This document shows, piece by piece, positions 48,201-58,249 of a stretch of DNA of 64,000 nucleotides. The translations under genes were made by a program, and so were the position numbers. The notes under the pieces are model-generated. The model did not search any database. It was not told the DNA's origin and saw only the letters and a list, made by a program, of their open reading frames with translations. How positions within the stretch are numbered: the first letter of the stretch is position 1; each line of letters begins with the position of its first letter. Source of the stretch: Vitis vinifera (taxonomy: Eukaryota > Streptophyta > Magnoliopsida > Vitales > Vitaceae); the NCBI RefSeq assembly GCF_030704535.1, contig NC_081822.1, forward strand, positions 8,164,501-8,228,500, written 5' to 3'.

Positions 48201-48470
48201 TATTCCCATCAATGAACTGACAAATCAACAATAAAAATGGCTCCATGAGAGCCGGACAAAGTGGAGTCCACAGCAATTGAGCTCATTAAAAGTAGTGTGA
48301 AGTCTCTTTTGGTAGCTTTTTTTTTTTTTTTTTGAAAAAAAAAAAATTGCCATCTAAACAGTAATTAAAATGATACCATTTTAATGCCGTTGGAAAAAAA
48401 TATAAAATAAAAGGGTAAAGTGTGAACGTAATAAAAAGAAATGCGTGAAGAATAAGCAACGCGCCTCAGT
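45234..48470. other. Intergenic region with no recognised gene
   Basis: 45250-46700 is of mixed composition and unassigned. Frames of 60-90 codons here (for example 45932-46198 and 46455-46679, minus strand) show no domain. 47420-48080 is very AT-rich and holds a possible MITE (see 47445-47785). Confidence 0.4.
47445..47785. mobile_element. Possible degraded MITE
   Basis: GCTCCGTTTGGTTAATATCT on the left and the reverse complement of the right side (GACCTTATTTGATATCT) look like decayed terminal inverted repeats of the common 'ccgtttggt' MITE style. TTAA flanks both. The inside is AT-rich. Weak support. Confidence 0.35.
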
Positions 48471-48559
48471 TTTTGAAATACGGGATCCCGCTCCCCTTCT
48501 GTGGTTCCATTTTAAAATCTTCCCCAATTTGGACCTATGTTACCAAGAGAAAAAAAAAA

Positions 48560-48670
48560 ATGGCGTCCGGTATAGGAATGATGGATTCTGCATGTTCTGT
48601 GAGTAGACCATTCTTTCAGGGATCAACTCGACTCTCAAGCTCAAATCTTTCCAAAATTGAAGAGGTTCCT
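48560..48670 (+). CDS. Possible first exon of a plastid-targeted protein (tentative)
   Basis: From an ATG at 48560 the frame reads MASGIGMMDSACSVSRPFFQ and then GSTRLSSSNLSKIEE. This is Ser-rich and poor in acidic residues, like a chloroplast transit peptide. It reaches a splice-donor-like GAG|GTTCCT at about 48668. A second exon-like word (DGRKASPQFGVHAVDEK) follows an acceptor-like tttcgcag near 49213 and ends at a gtaaatg donor-like site near 49262. I recognise no family and cannot connect later exons. The 4-kb foldback element lies just downstream. It may be a partial gene or chance. Confidence 0.3.
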
Positions 48671-49264
48671 TTTAAATTTCTCTTCTTTTGTTTAGTTTCT
48701 TCTTTTGAGTAAAAATTCTCACGGCAATGATGAGGGTTTCTACAGATGGCTGATGGTGCGATTCCATGTCAACTAATGGATCGATGCTATCCATCTAGAT
48801 GTGCTGCCCATGCGTAAGGTTAATTTTGAGGCCAAGAAAATATATAAATGAGACGAACCAGAATCACAAGGTCGTTGAAGATGTTTCAGATCACCAGAGA
48901 GGCTCGCTTCTCTTCTTTATCCACGGAATTGGGGTTTTCTTTCAACTTCACTGACTATTTCATTTGTTTGTTAATTTTGAGTATCAAGAAAACTATAATT
49001 TTAAAGGAAAATCAATTCAACTAAAGTCTTATGCAATTGTTTTAACTGAATTGAGCTGAGTATTTTCATTTTGGTCGATTAAGCCATTACGCTTCTAATT
49101 TCTTGTCCTCCTTTTATTCCTCATTTTTTTTCTCTCTCATTGTATAGGATTCTTGCCTTCCTATTTGACTCTCTGATTTTTCCCGGTATTTTGTTCTTTA
49201 CGGCGTTTCGCAGATGGAAGGAAGGCTTCTCCTCAATTTGGAGTTCATGCAGTGGATGAAAAGT

Positions 49265-50196
49265 AAATGTTAACAAGTAATCCTTACCTCATTGCTTTCT
49301 AAATTTTCAGTTTAGTGGAATTTTTTTAATTTTCTCGTGTAGGAAGTGAGTGGTATATTGGTAGTTTTGAGCATCAATCCCGCACATTTATTACTTAAAA
49401 GGACCCAATGAGGAAAGGCCAGGTTTTCTTTGTATGAAAGCTAGCTAGCTCCTAGCTCCTAGCTCCTAAGCAAAGAATAAAGGAATTTAGGCATGGACAG
49501 AAAAGACACTGTGAAAGGTCAGAATGCTGTATTGTTGAAAATTTGATAAATCCAGCTGATTGGCATAGTTATTTTTACTATTTGAAGTACAGTAGGCGCT
49601 TGGCTTTTGGAAAAAAAGAACATTATGGATATCTGTTAATAATAAATGTTTTGAGTTTCCATGTTACTTGCATTCCCTAGGAAAGGAATGGACAACTCCT
49701 CAGACGTGCAATACCTGCTGCTTAGAATGAACACGCTCGCTGTCTAGTTGTTGTCAATGAAAAAGATAAAACGAAAATGCCAGGGAATCTTAGACGCGGT
49801 GTAAACAAGTTTGGACTATTGAATATGTATGAGAAGACTTACACCCATAAACAAGTTTATAGGCGAAAATGTAGAAGTCGGTGGTGTCTTTTTTAGAGGT
49901 ATAAACAAAATACCATTGATCACATTTTTTAGAGGTATATTCATGAAAAGTATGGTGAAATAAAGTAATCTTACATCAAAGGGTTACTTATGAGAACTTT
50001 TTAAGCATTTTGTAAATTTTAAAGAAAACATAGACGCGGACCTTTGATCACATTTCCATAATCCAACTAGATGAGTATACACTATGAACTTGGACTTGAC
50101 ATAGGCCCACAGGTGCATAGGCCTCACTAGGCAGGTGTGAACTTGGGCTTAGCCCACGCCTACATGCTTTGAGGCTTAATTGAAATATCCACCAAC
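49265..50196. other. Unassigned sequence left of the foldback element
   Basis: No gene recognised. There is a short tandem run of ctagctc words near 49441-49470. Confidence 0.4.
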
Positions 50197-50204
50197 ATGA
50201 AGTG

Positions 50205-50304
50205 GGGACTTTTCTCAATAGTACAGCAATTTAAAAAAGTTATGCTTAAATTACTGTACTGGCAGAAGTTATTACAAATATAGGGTAGTTTTTGCCACAT
50301 AGGA
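50205..50304 (+). repeat. Left terminal inverted repeat
   Basis: About 100 bases that pair perfectly with 54168-54267, including cagcaatttaaaaaagttat and ggtagtttttgccacatagg. Confidence 0.9.
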
Positions 50305-50740
50305 GAGAGGAGAGAGGAGAGAGGGTGAGAGAAGAGAGGAAAGAGGAGAGAGGAGAGAGGAGAGAGGAGAGAGGGTGAGAGAGAGGAGATAGGAGAGAGG
50401 GTGACTGTAAAAAAAAAGCAAACTCGTCTCTTGAAGAGACGAGTTCCATGAAAGAAGAGAGGAAAGAGGAGAGAGGAGAGAGGAGACAGGAGAGAGGAGA
50501 GAGGAGAGAGGGTGTGTAAAAAAAAGTAAACTCGTCTCTTGAAGAGACGAGTTCCATGAAAAAAGAGAGGAAAGAGGAGAGAGGAGAGAGGAGAGAGGGT
50601 GACTGTAAAAAAAAAGCAAACTCGTCTCTTGAAGAGACGAGTTCCATGAAAGAAGAGAGGAAAGAGGAGAGAGGAGAGAGGAGAGAGGGTGAGAGAGAGG
50701 AGACAGGAGAGAGGAGAGAGGAGAGAGGGTGTGTAAAAAA
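50305..50740 (+). repeat. Left purine-rich arm, (GAGAGGA)n
   Basis: Almost pure A/G runs of agaggagagagg words, broken by gggtgactgtaaaa or gggtgtgtaaaa linkers and three copies of the 29-nt palindrome. It pairs with 53700-54170. Its strand asymmetry can form triplex (H-DNA) structures in principle. Long open frames here are only translations of this repeat. Confidence 0.85.
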
Positions 50741-53690
50741 AAGCAAACTCGTCTCTTCAAGAGACGAGTTCCATGTAAAAAAAAATATATTTTTTATTTT
50801 AAAAAATCCCAAATTTAAAAAAAAAAAAAAAAAATTCCAAAGGGAACTCGTCTCTTCAAGAGACGAGTTCCATGTAAAAAAAAAATTTTTTTAAAAAAAT
50901 ATAATTTTTATTTTAAAAAATCCCAAATTAAAAAAAAAAAATAAAATCCAAAGGGAACTCGTCTCTTCAAGAGACGAGTTCCATGTAAAAAAAAATATAT
51001 TTTTAAAAAAATAAAAAATCCCAAATTAAAAAAAAAAAAAAAAAAAACACACAATTCCAAAGTGAAGAGACGAGTTCCATGTAAAAAAAAATATATTTTT
51101 TAAAAAATATATTTTTTATTTTAAAAAATCCCAAATTTTAAAAAAACAAAAATAAATTCCAAAGGGAACTCGTCTCTTGAAGAGACAAGTTCCATGTAAA
51201 AAAAAATATATTTTTTTAAAAATATATATATTAAAAAAAAAATCCCAAATTAAAAAAAAAAAAAAAAAAAAAACACAATTCCAAAGGGAACTCGTCTCTT
51301 CAAGAGACGAGTTCCATGTAAAAAAAATATATATTTTTTAAAAAATATATTTTTTATTTTAAAAAATCCCGAATTAAAAAAAAAAAAATTCCAAAGGGAA
51401 CTCGTCTCTTCAAGAGACGAGTTCCATGTAAAAAAAAATATTTTTTTAAATATATATATATTTAAAAAAAAAAAAAAAAAAAACAATTCCTCAAAATTTC
51501 TAACAGACGAGTTCTCATCTAAAAAAAAATATTTTTTTTTTAAATATAAAATTTCAAGAGACGAGTTCCTTTAGGAAAAAAAATATATTTTTTAAAAAAT
51601 ATATTTTTTATTTTAAAAAATATATTTTTTATTTTAAAAAATATATTTTTTATTTTAAAAAATCCCGAATTAAAAAAAAAAAAAAATTCCAAAGGGAACT
51701 CGTCTCTTCAAGAGACGAGTTCCATGTAAAAAAAAAATTATTTTTTTAAAAATATATATATATTAAAAAAAAAAATCCCAAATTAAAAAAAAAAAAAAAA
51801 AAAAAATTAATTCCAAAGGGAACTCGTCTCTTCAAGAGACGAGTTCCCATGTAAAAAAAAATATTTTTTTAAATATATATATATTTAAAAAAAAAAAAAA
51901 AAAAAAAAAAAACAATTCCTCAAAATTCCTAACAGACGAGTTCTCATCTAAAAAAAAATATTTTTTTTTAAATATAAAATTTCAAGAGACGAGTTCCTTT
52001 AGGAAAAAAAATATATTTTTTAAAAAATATATTTTTTATTTTAAAAAATCCCGAATTAAAAAAAAAAAAAAAAAAATTCCAAAGGGAACTCGTCTCTTCA
52101 AGAGACGAGTTCCATGTAAAAAAAAAATTATTTTTTTAAAAATATATATATATTAAAAAAAAATCCCAAATTAAAAAAAAAAAAAATTAATTCCAAAGGG
52201 AACTCGTCTCTTCAAGAGACGAGTTCCCATGTAAAAAAAAAAAATTTTTTTAAATATATATATATATTTAAATTAAAAAAAAAAAAAAAACAATTCCTCA
52301 AAATTCCTAACAGACGAGTTCTCATCTAAAAAAAAATATTTTTTTTTTAAATATAAAATTTCAAGAGACGAGTTCCTTTAGGAAAAAAAATATATTTTTT
52401 ATTTTAAAAAATCCCAAATTTAAAAAAAAAAAAAAATTCCAAAGGGAACTCGTCTCTTGAAGAGACGAGTTCCATGTAAAAAAAAATATATTTTTAAAAA
52501 AATATATTTTTTATTTTAAAAAATCCCAAATTTAAAAAAAATAAAAAAATAAAATTCCAAAGGGAACTCGTCTCTTCAAGAGACGAGTTCCCTGTAAAAA
52601 AAAATATATTTTTAAAAAAATATATTTTTTATTTTAAAAAATCCCAAATTAAAAAAAAAAAAAAATCCAAAGGGAACTCGTCTCTTCAAGAGACGAGTTC
52701 CATGTAAAAAAAAAATATTTTTTTAAAAATATATATATTAAAAAAAAAATCCCAAATTAAAAAAAAAAAAAAAAAAAAAAACACACAATTCCAAAGGGAA
52801 CTCGTCTCTTGAAGAGACGAGTTCCATGTAAAAAAAAAATATTTTTTAAAAAATATATTTTTTATTTAAAAAAATCCCAAAGGAAACTCGTCTCTTGAAG
52901 AGACGAGTTCCATGTAAAAAAAATATATTTTTTTAAAAATGTATATATTAAAAAAAAAATTCCCAAATTAAATAAATAAAAAAAAAACACACAATTCCAA
53001 AGGGAACTCGTCTCTTGAATAGAGTTCGCTTGATGAATTGTTTTTTTAAATATTTTTTTTAAAAAAAAATTTGTTTTTACGAACTCATCTTAAAGAGACG
53101 AGTTCCCTTTAGGAATTATGAGGAATTGTTTTTTTTTTAAAATATATTTTTTTTTACATGGAACTCGTCTCTTCAAGAGACGAGTTCCCTTTGGAATTGT
53201 GTTTTTTTTTTTTTTTTTTTTTTTAATTTGGGATTTTTTTTTTAATATATATATTTTTTAAAAAATATATTTTTTTTTACATGGAACTCGTCTCTTCACT
53301 TTGGAATTGTGTGTTTTTTTTTTTTTTTTAATTTGGGATTTTTTTTTAATATATATATTTTTTTAAAAATATATTTTTTTTTACATGGAACTCGTCTCTT
53401 GAAGAGACGAGTTCCCTTTGGATTTTTTTTTTTTTTTTAATTTGGGATTTTTTAAAATAAAAATTATATTTTTTAAAAAATATTTTTTTTTTACATGGAA
53501 CTCGTCTCTTGAAGAGACGAGTTCCCTTTGGAATTTTTTTTTTTTTTTTTTTTTTAATTTGGGATTTTTTAAAATAAAAAATATATTTTTTTTTACATGG
53601 AACTCGTCTCTTGAAGAGACGAGTTCCCTTTTTGAAAATTTTTTGGGATTTTTTTACATGGAACTCGTCTCTTGAAGAGACGAGTTTGCT
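50741..53690. repeat. Satellite of ~110-bp monomers, each with a 29-nt palindrome
   Basis: Each monomer has an arm GGAACTCGTCTCTT, one central base (C or G) and the exact reverse complement of that arm. Then come A-runs, aaaatatatttttt words, aaaaaatcccaaatt and attccaaagg. Typical spacings: 50847 to 50957, 51289 to 51400, 52566 to 52676 and 53391 to 53500, about 110 bases each. Including the arms, roughly 25-30 full or near-full palindromes occur in the element, plus several half copies. Monomer polarity flips near 53040-53090, which is the dyad centre. Confidence 0.88.
51482..52420 (+). repeat. Internal tandem expansion of the left arm
   Basis: A block with aacaattcctcaaaat, acagacgagttctcatct and ttcaagagacgagttccttt occurs three times, starting near 51482, 51912 and 52291 (spacings about 430 and 379). 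The right arm shows only a single, diverged counterpart near 53090-53130. This explains why the left arm is longer than the right. Confidence 0.75.
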
Positions 53691-53699
53691 TTTTTTTAC

Positions 53700-54170
53700 A
53701 CACCCTCTCTCCTCTCTCCTCTCTCCTCTCTCCTGTCTCCTCTCTCTCACCCTCTCTCCTCTCTCCTCTCTCCTCTTTCCTCTCTTCTTTCATGGAACTC
53801 GTCTCTTCAAGAGACGAGTTTGCTTTTTTTTTACAGTCACCCTCTCTCCTCTCTCCTCTCTCCTCTTTCCTCTCTTCTTTCATGGAACTCGTCTCTTCAA
53901 GAGACGAGTTTGCTTTTTTTTACACACCCTCTCTCCTCTCTCCTCTCTCCTGTCTCCTCTCTCTCACCCTCTCTCCTCTCTCCTCTCTCCTCTTTCCTCT
54001 CTTCTTTCATGGAACTCGTCTCTTCAAGAGACGAGTTTGCTTTTTTTTTACAGTCACCCTCTCTCCTCTCTCCTCTCTCCTATCTCCTCTCTCTCACCCT
54101 CTCTCCTCTCTCCTCTTTCCTCTCTTCTCTCACCCTCTCTCTTCTCTCCTCTTTCCTCTCTCCTCTCTCC
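53700..54170 (-). repeat. Right pyrimidine-rich arm, (TCCTCTC)n
   Basis: Reverse complement of the left purine arm, with the same linkers and three embedded 29-nt palindromes (near 53799, 53889 and 54017). Confidence 0.85.
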
Positions 54171-54267
54171 TATGTGGCAAAAACTACCCTATATTTGTAA
54201 TAACTTCTGCCAGTACAGTAATTTAAGCATAACTTTTTTAAATTGCTGTACTATTGAGAAAAGTCCC
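54168..54267 (-). repeat. Right terminal inverted repeat
   Basis: Perfect reverse complement of 50205-50304, followed by the second ATGAAGTG. Confidence 0.9.
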
Positions 54268-54275
54268 ATGAAGTG

Positions 54276-55067
54276 GTCTTTTTGAGGCATGTTTACACCT
54301 CAGAACGACAAATTCGTTTTAAAAACATAAAATCAAACTTTAACTCCGATTAATCTTATTTGTGTTTTTTAATTTTTATGTACTTAATTTATTTATTTTA
54401 CACACTTGTTAGTCATCACTTGACATATTCACAACAAGGAGAGTTAGATTGATAAAAAAAACAAAGAAATGGTTTTTTTTTTTTATCAATTTTTCTTAAA
54501 TTTTTTCTTTTGACTTGAAAAATATAAAACACTTGCATTCAAATGACAAATCAAAATATGATTTTCAAAATATTTCTTTAAAGTTGGTTTATGCATAACA
54601 AAAAATTACTAATGTCAATTGTTTTCAAGGTAAACATATCATTTTTTTTTTTGGTACGGGTCCCTAAAAAAATCAATTAGGTAATCTTTGATACCCATAT
54701 ATTTTAAGGCTCTAGAGGGTTAATCTTTTTTTTTTTTTTCTTTTAGAATCTAAAATAATTTAAAATTTTGAACAACATGAAAGGATTTTCTTAAAGGACA
54801 AGCACTACAAATATAATGTCATCTTTTACAAAAATTATAGATGGTGAATAAACTATTGTTAGATTTTTCTTTCATAAAATAGTTCTTAAACTATTTTTTT
54901 GTTCTTGAAAGGCTTCTAGTTTATCTTTTTTTTTCTTTTTTTTTTCTTTTTTGTATCAAAAATGCATTTTTAGTTAGCAAGAATCACATCAAAATATTTT
55001 TGTCCAATAAATAATTTTGTTAAAAAGGATGTTAATCATTCATTATTTTTTTTTAACTCATCATTTT
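54276..55067. other. AT-rich spacer
   Basis: Poly-T tracts and AT-rich sequence. No gene recognised. Confidence 0.45.
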
Positions 55068-57440
55068 TGTTAGGAATATTAGGCTAATCCAACCTATGGT
55101 AATCACCTTAGAGGGAGGTGAATAGGGTGATGGTCTCTTTTCGTAAATTTAAACTATATGAATGAAGAGACAATTATATACAAGTATATAATAAGCAATA
55201 TAAAGACAATTGCATATAAATTAAAGAATAGGGAAGAGAGAATGCAAACACAAGAGTTTATAGTGGTTTGGCGCAACCCAGTCTACATCCACTCTCTTCT
55301 AACATTAATCCTGAGCTTCAGGTTCCACTAATCCAAGGCTTCCAAACCAAGTCTTCAAGCAATACAATTGGATTATGGTTCCAATTCACCCTTTTAGACT
55401 TTTGGCTCCAAACACCCTTTACACTTCTCAAGAGATATCCCACTCTTAAACAACCCCTCAAGTGATACCCCCACACTTGAGAAACTTCCTCTCAAAGATT
55501 TACAAATGAATGATCTTTAAAAAATCATAGTACAAAAACTTTAAGCTTAAATGATACAAGAAAAACTAGGATTGAATGGTGCACTAAGGATATGCAAGTT
55601 GTAGAACAATGGTGCACTCAAAAACACTCTTCCAAGGCTCAAATATAATCAAGAAAGGTTTGTGAAGGTTAAAACTTATAAAACAATGAAGATTGGAGTT
55701 TTTTTATAAAAAAAAAAAATGCAAACTAGCTATTGGGGGTTCGACCGGTTGACTAGCCATTAGCATTTAATGCTTGGCGAGTGACTGTTGAGCCTCAATC
55801 GGACCTCAACCAGACCTCAACCGGTTGAGGTTCAACCTTGACCGGGAAGAAAGACCACTAGAAGAGATAAACTTTTTGGCTTCCTTCACCGGTCCTCGAC
55901 CGGACGAGCACAACCAGTCGACCGATTGAATCAGTTGAGCCATTTTTTGGCTCAACACCCAACCTTTTTCAACTTAAAACCTTTTAACACAAGTTTGAAA
56001 ATCATTTAACACAAGGTTTTAGTTGAAAACATGAAATCATCCAATTTTTAAGATATTTAAAGCAATATTACTCTTGAATTATTTTGGTGCATAAATAAAG
56101 AATGAAATGCATGAAAGTCCTAGTGCACCAACAACCTTACAAAGAGATCTTATGAAGCTTTGGTCTTGAAAAACTCTTCTCTTTGAGGTGATCTTCTTCT
56201 TCATGATTTCTCCTTGGCTTGATTTGTCTTTGTGATTGCCACTTTGGAAATCATCTTGCCTAATCACACTTGAAATATGATCATTAGTTCTAAACCTTGT
56301 TTTGTTATCATCAAAATTAAGATTAATCAAACCTTGGTTTCACAATTTTCTTCTTCAAATGATGTTTTTACCTTCTTAATATTTTCAAAATTTTCTTTGA
56401 GCTTAATCATTGAACTTATTTTCAAGAGAATAAATTTTCTTCTTGAGAAAGGTATTTTTCAAAATCAAGGTATAATTCTTCAAAGATATTTTGTAATTCA
56501 TCATTTATAGTTGAAGAATTTAGTTCATCTTCATGGTCTTCCAAAGCCATGAAACACATATTGACCACTTCATCTTCATTTTTCTATTTGGATGATTCCA
56601 TGATTCCGTGTCACTTTCACTCCAAGTGACAACCATGACTTTCTTCTTCTTTTTTGCACTTTTGGACTCTTTCTTTGAATAAATCTTTATTCCCTTGATC
56701 TTTCAATACTTGATATACTTTCTGAATTATTGGTGATGATATCAACATCCATCTTCACTTTCCTCATCTTCCTCATCAATTATGGAAACTATGAATGCCA
56801 TTTTTTTTCTTCAACTTCTTGATAATTACTCATATTTATTTCATGAGTCATGAGTAATCTAATAAGTTCTTGAAGTGGGAGCTTGGTGAGATTTTTGTCT
56901 TCTTGGATTATGGTCATCTTATCTTTCCAATTTTTTTTGGTAAAAACCTCAAAATCTTCATGACTTTCTTTATTTTGGTGTAAGTTTTTCCTAAGGCTTG
57001 AAAATGGTGCCTATAAACCTAGTGAATATTCAACTAATTTTTCAATAGCCTTCATAGTAAATACCTAAGGATGTTGATTTTAGACTACATGAGTAATTTC
57101 TAAGAGTTTCCATATGGCTTTGGTGGTTTCACATTGAGAGGTCATATTATATTCACTTCTATCTAATACACAATGGAGATAACATATAACTTTAACATTT
57201 AGTTGTGTATTTATCTCTTCAAACACAATCCATTAATGACTTGGCTTGGGAAATATCATTCCATTTATAAATGGTTCTTGAAAGATTTTTTTTTTTTAGG
57301 TCTTTTCCTACTTGATTTTTCTTTAACTTAATTTATCTTTATGATAATCATTTTCTTGTTACCTAAGTGCACTTAAGATAAACCATTATATGCAAACATT
57401 GTTTTGTTATCATAAAAACCATGACTAACCAAACCTTTGC
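55068..57440 (-). mobile_element. Ty1/copia-type fossil: one long LTR plus gag region
   Basis: 55068-56133 begins TGTTAGG and ends CCAACA on the plus strand, the TGTT...AACA form of an LTR, about 1.07 kb. It includes gtgaatagggtgatgg and tttatagtggtttggcgcaa, words common in plant repeats. To its right, the minus strand reads gag-like words (WKDKMTIIQEDKNLTKLPLQ, ELIRLLMTHEINMS) near 56830-56940. Sequence close to 56160-56350 recurs near 57300-57440. I see no second LTR and no pol region. Old and broken. Confidence 0.6.
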
Positions 57441-58249
57441 TTCATAAGAGGTTTATTTATTTATTTTATTATTATTTATTTATTTTTAACTTTTATCTTA
57501 TTAGAAAAAGTCAAATTTTTTTTTCAAATTTTTTCTTTTTCAAACTTTAACTTTGTTATGAGACTTAAACTCAATTTCTTATATAAAATAATCCAAATTT
57601 ATTTTAAAAACTTTGAATAATTATTGTCTTAAAAATGAATTGAACTACCTCAATTTTATGTAATATGGATGAATTTACTATAAGTTAACAAATTTATTAT
57701 CAAAAAAAGGCTAACTACAACTAAAATAGATTCATTTGTTTCTTAAAAAAAAATTAAAATCTTAAATATTTTTATAAATTATTATTCAAAAACAAAATCA
57801 ATTGTATAAAAATAACTTAATTTAAATAAAAAAATAAATACACAAAATTCTAAAATTAAAACTAAAAATCTATTGCATGGAGTCTTTATTTTTATTTTAT
57901 ATTCTTAATAAAATTGAATTTCATAAATCTCTATAGATTCCTCTATTAAAAATGAAAAAAAATATATTCAAGTTATAAAATTTGGATCATAAATGAATTT
58001 ATTAAAAAAAAATTAAATTTCATCCACTTACCCATGTAACAAAAGCAAAATAAACTATTATGGATTCGAATGATTTTTTTTGTTCATTTAGAATTTCAAA
58101 ACATAATTTATACATATCTAAATATCTGGTAGAATAGAAACAATAGGTTTAATAATTAATAGCATAAAAAAATAACATAAATGCTTAATAACATTCAATT
58201 TTATTTAGACTTAAATCAAATTTAATTTTTTTTTTTAAGAGAAAAGCCA
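57441..58249. other. AT-rich spacer
   Basis: Very AT-rich sequence between two retroelement fossils. No gene recognised. Confidence 0.45.

Larger units (their letters stand above)
50205..54267. mobile_element. 4063-bp foldback transposon with hairpin-satellite core
   Basis: The left end GGGACTTTTCTCAATAGTAC is repeated as an exact reverse complement at the right end, and identity stays unbroken for about 100 bases. Both ends are flanked by ATGAAGTG (50197-50204 and 54268-54275), an 8-bp target duplication. That length fits hAT-like or Mutator-like insertion; the long terminal repeats favour a Mutator/foldback type. Inside the ends come (GAGAGGA)n arms (left about 50305-50740, right about 53700-54170). 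Between them is an AT-rich satellite carrying the 29-nt palindromes. There is no transposase, so it is non-autonomous. The perfect ends suggest a recent insertion or ongoing conversion of the arms. Confidence 0.85.

Noticed and set aside
50246-50812. Long open frames (160-190 codons) in the GA-rich arms, and similar ones at 53611-54285
   Set aside because: They translate the (GAGAGGA)n repeat and the palindrome in several frames at once. Low complexity, no start context, no known domain.
50741-53690. CRISPR-like regular array (constant palindrome plus spacer)
   Set aside because: The spacers are near-identical A/T-rich sequence rather than unique, the setting is a plant nuclear genome, and the units lie inside a transposon with inverted repeats.
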